A stretch of 64,000 nt of DNA from Lelliottia sp. JS-SCA-14 (GTDB lineage Bacteria > Pseudomonadota > Gammaproteobacteria > Enterobacterales > Enterobacteriaceae), in the NCBI RefSeq assembly GCF_035593345.1, contig NZ_CP141606.1, positions 2,170,001 through 2,234,000 on the forward strand, given 5' to 3'. Positions within the stretch are counted from its first letter, which is position 1, and the number at the start of each line of letters is the position of its first letter. The position numbers and the translations under genes are program-made. Below the pieces are notes generated by a model. It had not been told where the DNA came from. It worked only from the letters and a program-made list of their open reading frames with translations, and searched no databases. Below, in pieces: positions 1-9,845 of the stretch.

Positions 1-76
1 CGGCGGGGATAACATGTCCGATCAGCCTAAACCTCTGGGCGGTGGCGGGGCGCGTTACGCCTGCGGGGTGATCTGA
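1..76 (+). CDS. sodC: Cu/Zn superoxide dismutase, C-terminal end (partial)
   Basis: The plus-strand frame ending at the TGA at 74-76 reads as the C-terminus of periplasmic Cu/Zn superoxide dismutase: [16 protein letters not shown] followed by ARYACGVI. The gly-rich stretch and the final ACGV cysteine, which forms the family disulfide, are diagnostic. The rest of the gene lies outside the window. It converges on ydhK and the two coding regions overlap at their 3' ends by 22 bp. The position next to ydhK agrees with E. coli gene order. Confidence 0.88.
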   Translation, partial: GGDNMSDQPKPLGGGGARYACGVI

Positions 77-2088
77 TCCGTAATCGTCCCTGGCGGCGGA
101 GCCTGTTCCAGCTGAGAGAGCGAACAGTGCAGACGCCAGATCAGCGACGCGAGATCGCGCGCTGCCGGTAGATGGTGGCGCGCCAGCGTATCGCAAATGC
201 GCTGTAGCTCTGCGAGCGTCATCGCCAGCGGGCGCTGCTGAACGCCGCGTTTGCTCATCACGTCCCGCAGCAGGGAAATGCAGATATCACGCACCTGCGA
301 CAGGGGATCTGAGCGGGTTTCCCATGCGCGCAGTTGCCACACCACATGCGAACAGTTCAACAGCACCACGCCCCAGCGCAGCAGCCAGCGACGCGATAGC
401 TCATCCTGGCTGTTATTCAGCTGACTCACGTGATGATAAACCAGCGATTCGTATTCACTCTCACGCAGGTGCGGCTTGCGGCTGAGCTGATCGACAAACC
501 CTGCGCGCAGCTCGCGGATGTGTCGCCGACTTTTCCGCGCGTCCGAGCCGGGGCGCAGGACCGCAAAGGCCAGCCACGCCAGCCCCACGCCCAGAATCTT
601 CGCCAGATTGTCATTCATAAAGTCGGCAAAATTGTAAACCGGCGGATTGGTGACGGAAATGAACGACCCCATAAAGACGATCAGTTGCCCCCACAAGCCC
701 GCGAGTTTCGGCATCTGCAATTTCAGCAGCTGCATCGTGGTGAGCAGCGGGAACAGGAACAGCAGGAACTGCCACAGATCGGTGATTTGCACCATCAGCC
801 CGAATTTCACGGCGAAGCTGAAGAGCGAAAGCAGCACCAGCGTACGCATCAGCAGTGTCAGAGAGTTAAACGGCGAGGCAGCCACGGAGTAGAGCACGCA
901 GCTGATCGCCGCCAGCGTCAGCGCCGCCGAGCCCGACTCCCACTGGGTGGTGATGCTCCAGGCACCGACCAGCGTCAGGGCGCAGAAGGTGCGAAAACCG
1001 CTCCATAACGCTTCTTTGTTATCCGTATGCCTGGTCAGCGCAGGGCTGCCCGGCACGTTAAATTCGGTAATGGGTGTGGCATTTTCAACGGCGCTGATCC
1101 AGCGACTGCTGCGCAGGTATAAGCGGCAAAAGTAGAGCAACCGCTGCCAGAACGCGCGATGGCGGTAATCAAACTCATCCGTCGGCGCGAGAGGCGCAAT
1201 GATACGCGCCACCGCCAGCATATCCGTCTGCGGATTCGCCAGCGCCGCCAGCAGACGGTCGATCACTTCGCGCGTGTTGTCCGGCGGACTGGGCCAGTTG
1301 AGCAATATCCGGCGCAGGCCCGAAAGGGCGCTGGTCATTCTCAACTGCTGGTGGAGAAGGTAGTTCAGTAATTTATTCTGCCGACGAAAGCGGTAATGGC
1401 TCCAGAACGCCTGGATGCGCAGGAGGTTCATGGTCAGGATCTGGCCGATGACTTTCTCGTGGGCCAGGCGAACCGCATCGCTGGAATCGGGCTGCCAGAG
1501 CAGACTGGCGTGCTCCAGCAGGCGCGCATGCATGGTTTTTAACGCCGAGATGAGCGTGGTGCCGTCAGAGGTGCTCGGCAGGATCATCATCATCACCCCG
1601 CCGCACAAAATACCGATGATCACTTCGCACACGCGCGCCTGGGCGATATCCCAAAGCTCCGTGGTGTCGAGAATATTGACCACCGGAAAGGCGATAATCG
1701 CGGCGGTATAGCCCGCCAGCTGGAACGCGTAGGCGACGTTATTCGTAAAATGGGCGCAGGCCCAGGTACAAACGCCGAGCCAGGCGGCCATGCTGAGCAA
1801 AAAGAGCCAGGGATCGTTGAGCGTATGTCCGGCGATAATCAGCGCCGCCGTCGCACCAAGCAGGCTCCCGGCGACGCGCCCAAGACTTTTACTGATGACG
1901 CCGCCGACGGTCGGAAAGCTGACCACCGCCGCAGAAGTCATGGCCCAGTAGGGCTCATCCAGATTCAGGTAATAGGCCACCGACAGGGCCAGACACATGG
2001 CGATCCCGTTGCGCAGGGCGTAGCGCCACTGCGCCGGGTTTGCTTTAAACCACGGCATTTTACGCCAGGAGAAAGCAGAGAGGTCCAT
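55..2088 (-). CDS. ydhK: FUSC-family inner-membrane transporter YdhK
   Basis: A 677-residue protein of the FUSC / aromatic acid exporter (AaeB-like) family. It has two blocks of hydrophobic helices, roughly residues 20-175 and 355-520, separated by and followed by hydrophilic cytoplasmic regions, the duplicated layout of this family. It is the last gene of ydhI-ydhJ-ydhK on the minus strand; its ATG overlaps the stop of ydhJ by one base, which implies translational coupling. With the membrane-fusion protein YdhJ it probably forms an efflux pump. The substrate is not known and cannot be read from the sequence. The 3' end overlaps sodC on the other strand. Confidence 0.92.
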   Translation of the reverse strand: MDLSAFSWRKMPWFKANPAQWRYALRNGIAMCLALSVAYYLNLDEPYWAMTSAAVVSFPTVGGVISKSLGRVAGSLLGATAALIIAGHTLNDPWLFLLSMAAWLGVCTWACAHFTNNVAYAFQLAGYTAAIIAFPVVNILDTTELWDIAQARVCEVIIGILCGGVMMMILPSTSDGTTLISALKTMHARLLEHASLLWQPDSSDAVRLAHEKVIGQILTMNLLRIQAFWSHYRFRRQNKLLNYLLHQQLRMTSALSGLRRILLNWPSPPDNTREVIDRLLAALANPQTDMLAVARIIAPLAPTDEFDYRHRAFWQRLLYFCRLYLRSSRWISAVENATPITEFNVPGSPALTRHTDNKEALWSGFRTFCALTLVGAWSITTQWESGSAALTLAAISCVLYSVAASPFNSLTLLMRTLVLLSLFSFAVKFGLMVQITDLWQFLLFLFPLLTTMQLLKLQMPKLAGLWGQLIVFMGSFISVTNPPVYNFADFMNDNLAKILGVGLAWLAFAVLRPGSDARKSRRHIRELRAGFVDQLSRKPHLRESEYESLVYHHVSQLNNSQDELSRRWLLRWGVVLLNCSHVVWQLRAWETRSDPLSQVRDICISLLRDVMSKRGVQQRPLAMTLAELQRICDTLARHHLPAARDLASLIWRLHCSLSQLEQAPPPGTITDQITPQA

Positions 2089-2948
2089 CAGTGGGCTCCG
2101 ATCGACACGGTACAGGTGGTCCCGGACACCAGGGTGATATCGTTCGGCAGGTTATCGAACTCCACGCGAACCGGCACGCGCTGGGCGAGGCGGACCCACG
2201 GCACGTTGGGTTTGATATCAGGCACCAGGCCGGAATCAGTCTCGACGCTCTGATCGTAGATTGCGCGGCCAATGCTGGAAACGTGACCCTGTAACACGCG
2301 GGAGCCGCTGTACAAGGTGATTCGCGCCGCAGCGCCTTCCTGAATGTGGCGCAGTTTGGTCTCTTCGAAATAGCCCACGACATAGAAAGAGTGGCTATCC
2401 ACAAGCGCGAACAGCGGTTTTCCCTGGGTGGCGTAATCCCCTTCGCGGGTGGATAAGTTGGTCACCCAGCCGTCAACAGGCGCTTTGACCACCGTCTGCG
2501 TGAGTTGCCACTGCGCCTGTTTCAGCGTCGCTTCCGCCACTTCCACGCTGGCCTGCATCGCTTTCACGTTAATGTTCGCGGTATCGAGATCTTCGGCGGA
2601 GATAAAGTTTTGCGGCAGATGGCGGCGACGGTTGGCTTCGTTATTGGCTTTCGCCAGATCCGACTGCGCTTTTGCCAGCTGCGCCTGGGCATTCAGCACC
2701 GCGATATGGTAGGGCGTTTCATCGATGCGAAAGAGCACATCTCCCGCTCTGACTTTCTGGTTATCTTTCACCCGCAGCGTGATGATACTGCCGGAGACTT
2801 GCGGGGTAATGCTCACCTGCTCAGCGCGGATTTTGCCGTCGCGCGTCCAGGGAGACTGCATGTAATAATTCCATAACCACCAGCCAGCGACCAGCGCCAG
2901 AGCCAGCACCAGCAGGCTCGAAAAGTATTTAACGGTTTTCAGCGACAT
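2088..2948 (-). CDS. ydhJ: HlyD-family membrane-fusion protein YdhJ
   Basis: A 286-residue periplasmic adaptor of the HlyD/EmrA/AaeA type. An N-terminal membrane anchor (about residues 8-28, ending in WWLWNYY) is followed by the split biotinyl-lipoyl domain, a coiled-coil hairpin (about 85-150) and a beta-barrel domain. I start it at the ATG that gives MSLKTVKYF; an upstream in-frame ATG would add 12 residues overlapping ydhI and would break the usual N-terminus. It sits 2 bp after ydhI and overlaps ydhK by one base, so the three genes form one operon, probably an adaptor plus FUSC pump. Confidence 0.92.
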   Translation of the reverse strand: MSLKTVKYFSSLLVLALALVAGWWLWNYYMQSPWTRDGKIRAEQVSITPQVSGSIITLRVKDNQKVRAGDVLFRIDETPYHIAVLNAQAQLAKAQSDLAKANNEANRRRHLPQNFISAEDLDTANINVKAMQASVEVAEATLKQAQWQLTQTVVKAPVDGWVTNLSTREGDYATQGKPLFALVDSHSFYVVGYFEETKLRHIQEGAAARITLYSGSRVLQGHVSSIGRAIYDQSVETDSGLVPDIKPNVPWVRLAQRVPVRVEFDNLPNDITLVSGTTCTVSIGAH

Positions 2949-2950
2949 AT

Positions 2951-3187
2951 TCACCACGCAATCAACAGAGCCAGACCAAGACAAACCGAAAGGGTAAACA
3001 ACGAAAGATCCATCAACATGGGATGCCAGATTTCACCGGAATACATCCAGTCACGAAGCAGTCGGTGTGCCACAAGCCAGATCAAAAAGCCCAACATCAC
3101 GGCTTTGAAAATCGGGGGGAAATAGACAGATGCGCCGACAATCAGGTCCTGTAGGGGTAAACCCGCGGAGCTATAAGAGAACTTCAC
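2951..3187 (-). CDS. ydhI: DUF1656 small inner-membrane protein YdhI
   Basis: A 78-residue protein with two predicted membrane helices (about residues 20-40 and 55-77) and the start [15 protein letters not shown] typical of DUF1656 proteins. These are almost always encoded first in operons with a HlyD adaptor and a FUSC transporter, as here, and resemble AaeX. Its exact role is unknown; an accessory part of the efflux complex is the natural guess. It is divergent from slyA and shares a short upstream region that contains a SlyA-type palindrome, so SlyA may control it. Confidence 0.9.
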   Translation of the reverse strand: MKFSYSSAGLPLQDLIVGASVYFPPIFKAVMLGFLIWLVAHRLLRDWMYSGEIWHPMLMDLSLFTLSVCLGLALLIAW

Positions 3188-3342
3188 GAGAAGAGATCCT
3201 TTGCTGTGGAGAAGAGGCGAGTGTTAACACGATGAAGCGCCTTCAATAAGTGTAAATCATTCGTTCGATTTTGATGAATGCAGTATTGCATTTGTTTTGC
3301 CAATATAAATGCTGCACACTATTCTAAAATCAGTATAATAAC

Positions 3343-3354
3343 TTAGCAAGCTAA
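3343..3354. promoter_or_regulatory. SlyA-type operator upstream of slyA
   Basis: The 12-bp palindrome TTAGCAAGCTAA is the sequence I know as the high-affinity SlyA binding consensus. It lies 16 bp upstream of the slyA start, between slyA and the divergent ydhIJK operon, where bound SlyA would repress its own gene. The upstream AT-rich stretch (about 3300-3340) probably holds the promoter. Confidence 0.75.
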
Positions 3355-3370
3355 TTATAAGGAGATGAAA

Positions 3371-3805
3371 TTGGAATCGCCATTAGGTTCTGATCTGGCA
3401 AGGTTGGTGCGCATCTGGCGTGCTCTGATTGACCATCGCCTGAAACCTCTGGAATTGACACAGACGCATTGGGTTACGCTGCATAACATTCATCAGTTGC
3501 CGCCCGAGCAGTCACAAATTCAACTGGCAAAAGCGATTGGCATTGAGCAGCCGTCCCTTGTGCGCACGCTCGATCAGCTGGAGGAGAAGGGACTGATATC
3601 GCGTCAGACCTGCGCCAGCGACCGCCGTGCCAAACGTATTAAGCTCACTGAAAAAGCAGCGCCTATCATCACCGAGATGGAAGCTGTGATCAGTAAAACG
3701 CGCGGTGAAATCCTCTCCGGGATCTCACCGGCCGAGCTGGAACAGCTGATTGACATGATTGCTCGCCTTGAGCAGAACATCAATGAGCTCCAGACCCGCG
3801 ACTAA
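3371..3805 (+). CDS. slyA: MarR-family transcriptional regulator SlyA
   Basis: A winged-helix dimeric regulator that counteracts H-NS silencing and controls virulence and stress genes in enterobacteria. The recognition region runs through [19 protein letters not shown] and the wing contains [17 protein letters not shown], nearly identical to E. coli and Salmonella. Two starts are possible: ATG at 3365 and TTG at 3371. The Shine-Dalgarno AAGGAG (3359-3364) directly abuts the ATG but is 6 nt from the TTG, so I chose the TTG. A rare UUG start has been reported for slyA in E. coli. A SlyA palindrome lies just upstream and a strong terminator follows the stop. Confidence 0.93.
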   Translation: MESPLGSDLARLVRIWRALIDHRLKPLELTQTHWVTLHNIHQLPPEQSQIQLAKAIGIEQPSLVRTLDQLEEKGLISRQTCASDRRAKRIKLTEKAAPIITEMEAVISKTRGEILSGISPAELEQLIDMIARLEQNINELQTRD

Positions 3806-3814
3806 CGTCATAAC

Positions 3815-3843
3815 AAAGCCTTGCATCGCAAGGCTTTCTTTTT
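3815..3843 (+). terminator. Rho-independent terminator of slyA
   Basis: A 10-bp perfect stem AAAGCCTTGC / GCAAGGCTTT with loop ATC, followed by CTTTTT, begins 10 bp after the slyA stop. The T-run overlaps the stop codon of the convergent diguanylate cyclase gene. Confidence 0.88.
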
Positions 3844-5203
3844 AGCTGAACACTACCACCCGATTTCGTCCCGTCTCTTTGGCCTCATACATCGCCTTAT
3901 CCGCGCGCTCGACGCACTCTTCGGCGGTCACGGCGGAGGAGGTCGTGGTATAGACCCCCATGCTGATGGTGATCGGTTCCGGTAGTTCCCCGTGCGTCGT
4001 TTCACGATCAAAACTGGCTAACAGAATACGGATCCGTTCAGCCACCTGTTTAGCCGCCTCTGACGAGGTATTGGGCAGCAGTAAAACAAACTCTTCGCCG
4101 CCGATGCGCGCGGCAATATCCTGCGGGCGTACGGAGTCCATCAGCAGGTTGGCGACAAACTGCAACACCTTGTCACCCTGCAGGTGCCCATAGGTGTCGT
4201 TGATGCGTTTGAAACGGTCGAGATCGCTCACTATCACCGACACGGGTTTGCTGCCAGTAGTGGTACTGAGCGAGTGACTCAAGGATTCGTAAAAATAGCT
4301 GCGATTGTAGAGGCGCGTGAGGGCATCACGAATCGAGTTCTGGTACGACTGCTGGTATTTGAGATGTGACTGGCGATAGAGGCTAAACACATCCTGCAGC
4401 AGGGTGAAGATAATCACCAGCGTGGCGATAGCTTCAAAAAATCTCGCCCGGTACCAGACGAACCCTCCCACATAGTCGGTGGTCATCAGCGTCGATAAGG
4501 TAATGATATAGCAGACACACAGAAAACAGCCGCTCAGCCAGAATAGATTTCTCAGACGAGTAATAACCAGCATGGTTATTAATGTGCTCACCCAGAACAG
4601 GATCAGGATAATATTAATGACTTGCGTCCATAATATCGTGCTCTGTCGGGTGTCATTATTGACTAAATCCAGCGAGAGCAACGCGCTATGGCTGGAGTAG
4701 AGCCACGCGAGAATTATCATCAGCGCGGTGAAAATTAATAATAACCCCACGATGAATCCGTACATTGGTCGTGTTAATGCCGAGTGACGCAATGTAAAAA
4801 GTACCGTCGAAAGCGTAAACAGACTGGCCATCATAATGTTGCGCATCATGAAATAAATCATCGCATCGTTATAGTTATTGGGATGCAGGCTGTACGGGTT
4901 TAGCCACGTCGGGAAGCAGCTCAGGGTACCCGCCATCAGTAGCGCTGAGCCCACAAAGGCAAAGGCGATGGCGAGCAGGAACACGCGCTGTTTGTCGCAC
5001 CAGTATTTCATGATCATAAAAATGGCAATAAACAGATGAAACACCAGCAGAAATACGGTCAGCGTCGGGAATAAAAATGGTGACAGCGTCGGGACAGTAC
5101 GTTCTATATTATTAAATATCGCATGTAATATGCCAAAGAAAACCAGGCAAGTCAGAGCGAAGGAAACATATCGGTTTCCCAGATGTCGGTTAATCACAAT
5201 CAT
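3842..5203 (-). CDS. Membrane-anchored diguanylate cyclase (GGDEF)
   Basis: A 453-residue protein with about eight hydrophobic helices in residues 10-275, a MASE4-like integral-membrane sensor, then a GGDEF domain (about 290-453). The catalytic signature is GGEEF at 368-372, an active form, and the allosteric inhibitory site RxxD is intact (R359, D362, five residues upstream). It should make c-di-GMP from two GTP at the inner membrane. The layout resembles E. coli YcdT (DgcI), but I cannot claim orthology. It is an addition relative to E. coli, where slyA and slyB are neighbours. No EAL domain is present. Confidence 0.85.
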   Translation of the reverse strand: MIVINRHLGNRYVSFALTCLVFFGILHAIFNNIERTVPTLSPFLFPTLTVFLLVFHLFIAIFMIMKYWCDKQRVFLLAIAFAFVGSALLMAGTLSCFPTWLNPYSLHPNNYNDAMIYFMMRNIMMASLFTLSTVLFTLRHSALTRPMYGFIVGLLLIFTALMIILAWLYSSHSALLSLDLVNNDTRQSTILWTQVINIILILFWVSTLITMLVITRLRNLFWLSGCFLCVCYIITLSTLMTTDYVGGFVWYRARFFEAIATLVIIFTLLQDVFSLYRQSHLKYQQSYQNSIRDALTRLYNRSYFYESLSHSLSTTTGSKPVSVIVSDLDRFKRINDTYGHLQGDKVLQFVANLLMDSVRPQDIAARIGGEEFVLLLPNTSSEAAKQVAERIRILLASFDRETTHGELPEPITISMGVYTTTSSAVTAEECVERADKAMYEAKETGRNRVVVFS

Positions 5204-5399
5204 ACGTTTGTTAGCGGGCAGATATTGCGTTATTGAGCTGAAGGAACGAACGTGGAGACTAGCGTGACGACGTGGGAAATACTTTGCGCAGGAACAAGGG
5301 AAACGCCATTAATTAATTCACATATTACATGTGTTTAATTTTATTAATGAGTTGAGGGGAGAGTAATGGATGTGGCCGAAAGCCACATCCATTAAGGAA

Positions 5400-5867
5400 T
5401 TAGCGTGGGGAAACAGTAACCTGGCTACCGTTGCTCGCCAGTACAACACGCTGACCGCTAGAGAATCGAGTGTTGCCCTGTTTCTGCACCACCATGATGG
5501 TGTTGCCGTCGTCTTTACGGATTTCCAGCTCAACGCCCTGGGTTTTGTTCATCGCACCCTGAACGCCCTGACCGGCTACGCCACCGGCAACCGCACCTGC
5601 GGCTGTCGCCAGAGAACGCCCGGTGCCACCACCGACGGTGTTACCCAGGAAACCACCCAGCACAGCACCGCCAATTGCGCCAATCACGTTGCTGTCATCG
5701 CCGCCCTGGATCTGAACCGGACGCACGTTAACAACAGTACCGTAAGTGACGTTTTGCACTTGTTTGGCTTCGGAGGCAGTGTAAACGTCACCGGAAAGGG
5801 AGTCGTTATTCACGCAGCCAGCCAGAGTTAAACCAATCAATGAAACGCCCAGTACACGTAAAATCAT
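5400..5867 (-). CDS. slyB: Outer-membrane lipoprotein SlyB
   Basis: A 155-residue lipoprotein with lipobox LAGC (Cys18), followed by a glycine-rich hydrophobic stretch (about residues 55-100: GAIGGAVLGGFLGNTVGGG) of the glycine-zipper type and a short beta-rich C-terminus. SlyB forms protective oligomers in the outer membrane under stress and belongs to the PhoPQ regulon in E. coli and Salmonella. I start it at MILRVLG; an upstream ATG adds 13 residues before the signal peptide and is unlikely. The start is preceded by AGGAG. The region between slyB and anmK (5868-6122) holds the divergent promoters; I could not find a clean PhoP box. Confidence 0.94.
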   Translation of the reverse strand: MILRVLGVSLIGLTLAGCVNNDSLSGDVYTASEAKQVQNVTYGTVVNVRPVQIQGGDDSNVIGAIGGAVLGGFLGNTVGGGTGRSLATAAGAVAGGVAGQGVQGAMNKTQGVELEIRKDDGNTIMVVQKQGNTRFSSGQRVVLASNGSQVTVSPR

Positions 5868-6122
5868 TTGAATCTCCTGTTCACCCAAAACGCTCAATCT
5901 GAGCATCCGTTATGGCTCAATTATATGGCATCGGCAGCCATAGATCATATCTTTGCACCAACAATAAGAAAATTGTACTTGAATTTAGCTTAACGAGACA
6001 TAAACGGACGGCCTGGGGTGTTTGAGATCTGACATTGTTAAAAAATATTATCGCGTCATAGAAATGACCCTAAGTTTATGGTGGAGTGTTTACCCCAAGC
6101 CCTGAAAACTTAAGGAAAGCGC

Positions 6123-7247
6123 ATGAAATCGGGTCGCTATATCGGTGTGATGTCTGGCACCAGCCTTGACGGTGTCGATGTTGTCCTTGCTGCAATTGAT
6201 GAGAATATGGTGGCGCAGCAGGCCAGCCTGACCTGGCCGATCCCCGTTGAGCTGAAGGAAGCGATTCTGAGCATTTGCCAGGGCCAACAGCTGACCCTGT
6301 CGCAGCTGGGGCGGCTGGACGTACAGCTGGGATCGCTGTTTGCTGATGGCGTGCTGGCGTTGATGCAGCAGGAAAATCTGCAGCCGAAAGACGTGGTGGC
6401 GATTGGTTGTCACGGGCAAACAGTCTGGCACGAGCCGGTCGGGGACGCGCCGCATACGATGCAGATTGGCGACAACAACCAGATCGTGGCGAAAACCGGT
6501 GTGACGGTGGTGGGCGATTTCCGCCGTCGCGATATCGCGCTCGGCGGGCAGGGCGCGCCGCTGGTTCCGGCGTTTCACCAGGCGCTGCTGGCGCATCCGC
6601 TTGAACGCCGGATGGTGCTCAATATTGGCGGTATCGCCAATCTCTCCATGCTCATTCCAGGCCAAGCGGTGCGCGGCTACGATACCGGCCCCGGCAATAT
6701 GCTGATGGATGCCTGGATCTGGCGTCAGCGCGGCAAAGCCTACGACAAAGACGCACAGTGGGCCAGCGAGGGGAAAGTGATCCTCCCGCTGCTGCAATCG
6801 ATGCTGAGCGACCCCTATTTTGCGGCACCTGCGCCGAAGAGCACCGGTCGGGAATACTTTAACTATGGCTGGCTTGAGCGCCAGCTGACGCCATTCCCGG
6901 CGCTGGCCCCGCAGGATGTGCAGGCGACGCTGGTGGAGCTGACGGCAATCTCAATCTCTGAACAGGTCTTGCTGAGCGGCGGCTGTGAACGCCTTCTCGT
7001 GTGCGGTGGCGGGAGCCGTAACCCACTGGTGATGGCGCGTCTCGCCGGGCTGCTTCCTGGCACCGAGGTGACCACCACCGATGTGGCCGGGATTAGCGGG
7101 GATGATATGGAAGCCCTGGCCTTCGCCTGGCTTGCCTGGCGCACGGTCGCCGGACTGCCGGGAAATCTCCCCTCTGTCACCGGTGCACGCGAAGCCAGCG
7201 TGCTGGGCGCCATTTTTCCGGCCAACCCACGTCAGAATCAGAGTTAA
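6123..7247 (+). CDS. anmK: Anhydro-N-acetylmuramic acid kinase
   Basis: A 374-residue sugar kinase that phosphorylates and hydrolyses 1,6-anhydro-MurNAc to MurNAc-6-phosphate in peptidoglycan recycling. Family motifs are [12 protein letters not shown] near the N-terminus (phosphate binding), [18 protein letters not shown] and [12 protein letters not shown], which carries the catalytic aspartate. The start is supported by AAGGAAAG upstream of ATG 6123. It is followed by mliC and pdxH on the same strand, as in E. coli. The function is cytoplasmic. Confidence 0.96.
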   Translation: MKSGRYIGVMSGTSLDGVDVVLAAIDENMVAQQASLTWPIPVELKEAILSICQGQQLTLSQLGRLDVQLGSLFADGVLALMQQENLQPKDVVAIGCHGQTVWHEPVGDAPHTMQIGDNNQIVAKTGVTVVGDFRRRDIALGGQGAPLVPAFHQALLAHPLERRMVLNIGGIANLSMLIPGQAVRGYDTGPGNMLMDAWIWRQRGKAYDKDAQWASEGKVILPLLQSMLSDPYFAAPAPKSTGREYFNYGWLERQLTPFPALAPQDVQATLVELTAISISEQVLLSGGCERLLVCGGGSRNPLVMARLAGLLPGTEVTTTDVAGISGDDMEALAFAWLAWRTVAGLPGNLPSVTGAREASVLGAIFPANPRQNQS

Positions 7248-7342
7248 CTGAAACAAAGCCCGGTCTGTTGCGGTTAAAATCCACAGGAATACAGGAGGGT
7301 GACTTCACCCTCCATGACCAGGATAGTCTTCGGAACAGGCCC

Positions 7343-7666
7343 ATGAAAAAACTTCTGCTTGCTTTTGCCCCTCTCTTACTCGCGGGTTGTAGCTACTACA
7401 ACCAGTTCGTCGATCGCATGAACACCGACACGCTGGAATATCGCTGCGACGAAAAACCGCTGACCGTGAAGCTGAATAACCCGCGTCAGGAAGCCAGTTT
7501 CATCTATGACAATAAAGTGCTGAACCTGAAACAGGGAATGTCCGCCTCCGGCGCGCGCTATACCGATGGGATTTATGTCTTCTGGTCGAAAGGTGACGAT
7601 GCCACCGTCTATAAACGCGACCGCGTCGTGCTGAACAACTGCGTGCTGCAGAATCCGAAGCGTTGA
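7343..7666 (+). CDS. mliC: Membrane-bound C-type lysozyme inhibitor MliC
   Basis: A 107-residue lipoprotein with signal peptide and lipobox LLAGC (Cys16) and a small MliC/YdhA beta-barrel domain containing one pair of cysteines (in YRCDEKP and LNNCVLQ). It inhibits host lysozyme at the outer membrane. I place the start at [10 protein letters not shown]; a reading beginning 25 residues earlier lacks a signal sequence at its start and is rejected. It lies between anmK and pdxH, the standard enterobacterial order. Confidence 0.93.
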   Translation: MKKLLLAFAPLLLAGCSYYNQFVDRMNTDTLEYRCDEKPLTVKLNNPRQEASFIYDNKVLNLKQGMSASGARYTDGIYVFWSKGDDATVYKRDRVVLNNCVLQNPKR

Positions 7667-7723
7667 GATTTTTCCAGGGGCGGCGCACAATAGCGCCACC
7701 CAATTCTAATTTCAGCTAACGCC

Positions 7724-8380
7724 ATGTCAGATAACGATGAATTGCAGCAAATTGCGCATCTGCGCCGTGAATACACCAAAGGCGGCCTGCGTCGCCAGGA
7801 TCTTCCCGCTGAACCCCTCGTCCTTTTTGAGCGCTGGCTGAAACAGGCCTGTGAGGCCAAACTCGCCGATCCGACGGCGATGGTCGTTGCCACCGTCGAT
7901 GAGCACGGCCAGCCGTATCAGCGCATCGTCCTGCTGAAACACTACGACGAAAAAGGGCTGGTGTTTTACACCAACCTTGGCAGCCGTAAGGCCCATCATC
8001 TGGAAAACAATCCGCGCATCAGCCTGCTGTTCCCGTGGCATATGCTGGAGCGTCAGGTGATGGTGACCGGCAAAGTCGAACGCCTTTCGACGCTGGAAGT
8101 GCTGAAGTATTTCCATAGCCGTCCGCGCGACAGCCAGATCGGTGCCTGGGTCTCCAAACAGTCGAGCCGTATTTCGGCGCGCGGCGTGCTGGAGAGCAAA
8201 TTCCTCGAGCTGAAACAGAAATTCCAGCAGGGCGAAGTGCCGCTCCCGAGCTTCTGGGGCGGATTCCGCGTGCCTGTTGAACAGATGGAGTTCTGGCAGG
8301 GCGGCGAACATCGTCTCCATGACCGCTTTTTATACCAGCGTGACAGCGACGCGTGGAAAATCGACCGACTGGCCCCGTAA
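7724..8380 (+). CDS. pdxH: Pyridoxine/pyridoxamine 5'-phosphate oxidase
   Basis: A 218-residue FMN enzyme that oxidises PNP or PMP to pyridoxal 5'-phosphate, the last step of B6 synthesis and salvage. The split-barrel FMN domain includes [19 protein letters not shown], and the C-terminal family signature [13 protein letters not shown] precedes the final KIDRLAP. Length and ends match E. coli PdxH. It is followed by tyrS and by pdxY (pyridoxal kinase), so two B6 salvage genes flank the tRNA synthetase. Confidence 0.96.
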   Translation: MSDNDELQQIAHLRREYTKGGLRRQDLPAEPLVLFERWLKQACEAKLADPTAMVVATVDEHGQPYQRIVLLKHYDEKGLVFYTNLGSRKAHHLENNPRISLLFPWHMLERQVMVTGKVERLSTLEVLKYFHSRPRDSQIGAWVSKQSSRISARGVLESKFLELKQKFQQGEVPLPSFWGGFRVPVEQMEFWQGGEHRLHDRFLYQRDSDAWKIDRLAP

Positions 8381-8505
8381 TCCGCGAAATTTGTTGTCGT
8401 AAGCGCTAGCGCTGGATGGGCTGGCGCTTTATTCTATGTCACTTTCGCGTTAGGCGAAAAGTCGTGTACCGACAGAGGTGCAGTCGTTTATACATGGAGA
8501 ATTTG

Positions 8506-9780
8506 ATGGCAAGCAGTAACTTGATTAAACAATTGCAAGAGCGGGGCCTCGTGGCCCAGGTGACGGACGAAGCAGCGTTAGCAGAGCGACTGGCGCAAGG
8601 CCCGATCGCGCTCTATTGCGGCTTCGATCCCACCGCTGACAGCTTGCACTTGGGGCATCTTGTTCCATTGTTATGCCTGAAACGCTTCCAGCAGATGGGC
8701 CACAAGCCTGTGGCGCTGGTGGGTGGTGCGACCGGTCTGATTGGTGACCCGAGCTTTAAAGCCGCCGAGCGTAAACTGAATACGGAAGATACCGTGCAGG
8801 AGTGGGTGGATAAAATCCGCAAGCAAGTTGCGCCATTCCTCGATTTCGATTGCGGCGAAAACTCCGCGATTGCGGCCAACAACTACGACTGGTTTGGCGG
8901 CATGAACGTGCTGACTTTCCTGCGTGATATCGGCAAGCACTTCTCCGTTAATCAGATGATCAACAAAGAAGCGGTCAAGCAGCGTCTGAACCGTGACGAT
9001 CAGGGCATCTCCTTCACCGAGTTCTCCTACAACCTGCTGCAGGGTTATGACTTCGCCTGTCTGAACAAACTGCACGGCGTGGCGCTGCAGATTGGTGGTT
9101 CCGACCAGTGGGGCAACATCACGTCCGGTATCGACCTGACGCGTCGTCTGCATCAGAACCAGGTCTTCGGTCTGACCGTTCCGCTGATCACCAAAGCCGA
9201 TGGCACCAAATTCGGTAAAACCGAAGGCGGCGCGGTCTGGCTCGATCCGAAGAAAACCAGCCCGTACAAATTCTACCAGTTCTGGATCAACACCGCCGAT
9301 GCGGACGTTTATCGCTTCCTGAAGTTCTTCACCTTCATGGACATTGAAGAGATCAATGCGCTGGAAGAAGAAGACAAGAACAGCGGCAAAGCGCCTCGCG
9401 CGCAGTATGTGCTGGCCGATCAGGTCACCAGCCTGGTGCACGGTGAAGAAGGCCTGGCGGCGGCGAAACGCATTACTGCCAGCCTGTTCAACGGTACGCT
9501 GAGCGATCTGAGCGTGGAAGATTTCGAGCAGCTGGCGCAGGATGGCGTGCCGATGGTAGAGATGGAGAAGGGCGCAGACCTGATGCAGGCGCTGGTGGAT
9601 TCCGAGCTGCAGCCGTCCCGCGGTCAGGCACGTAAAACTATCGCCTCTAACGCCATCACCATCAACGGTGAAAAGCAGGCCGATCCGGAGTACACCTTCG
9701 CAGAGAGCGATCGCCTGTACGGCAAATACACGCTGCTGCGTCGCGGTAAGAAGAATTACTGTCTGGTTTGCTGGAAGTAA
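8506..9780 (+). CDS. tyrS: Tyrosyl-tRNA synthetase
   Basis: A 424-residue class I aminoacyl-tRNA synthetase. The HIGH-like motif is HLGH (residues 48-51) and the KMSKS-like loop is KFGKT (about 234). Tyrosine-binding residues lie in [10 protein letters not shown], and a C-terminal S4-like RNA-binding domain ([18 protein letters not shown]) is present. The start at ATG 8506 has GGAGA 5 nt upstream; an upstream in-frame ATG would add 30 unrelated residues. A strong terminator follows, just before pdxY. Confidence 0.97.
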   Translation: MASSNLIKQLQERGLVAQVTDEAALAERLAQGPIALYCGFDPTADSLHLGHLVPLLCLKRFQQMGHKPVALVGGATGLIGDPSFKAAERKLNTEDTVQEWVDKIRKQVAPFLDFDCGENSAIAANNYDWFGGMNVLTFLRDIGKHFSVNQMINKEAVKQRLNRDDQGISFTEFSYNLLQGYDFACLNKLHGVALQIGGSDQWGNITSGIDLTRRLHQNQVFGLTVPLITKADGTKFGKTEGGAVWLDPKKTSPYKFYQFWINTADADVYRFLKFFTFMDIEEINALEEEDKNSGKAPRAQYVLADQVTSLVHGEEGLAAAKRITASLFNGTLSDLSVEDFEQLAQDGVPMVEMEKGADLMQALVDSELQPSRGQARKTIASNAITINGEKQADPEYTFAESDRLYGKYTLLRRGKKNYCLVCWK

Positions 9781-9793
9781 TCACAAGTGTTTG

Positions 9794-9826
9794 AGGGGCG
9801 TGGGAAACCACGCCCCTTTCTTTTTT
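9794..9826 (+). terminator. Rho-independent terminator of tyrS
   Basis: A 10-bp perfect stem AGGGGCGTGG / CCACGCCCCT closes a GAAA tetraloop and is followed by TTCTTTTTT. It lies 13 bp after the tyrS stop and 20 bp before pdxY, so pdxY is read either by readthrough or from its own start site. Confidence 0.9.
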
Positions 9827-9845
9827 CAGGGTTGTGGTAAGAAAA

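Noticed and set aside
3365..3370. ATG as the slyA start
   Set aside because: The Shine-Dalgarno directly abuts it, leaving no spacing; the TTG two codons later fits better.
5318..5533. 71-codon minus-strand frame overlapping the slyB end
   Set aside because: Out of frame with slyB and without coding features.
8409..8432. Terminator between pdxH and tyrS
   Set aside because: Only a 5-bp GCGC-type stem with a short T-run; too weak to claim.
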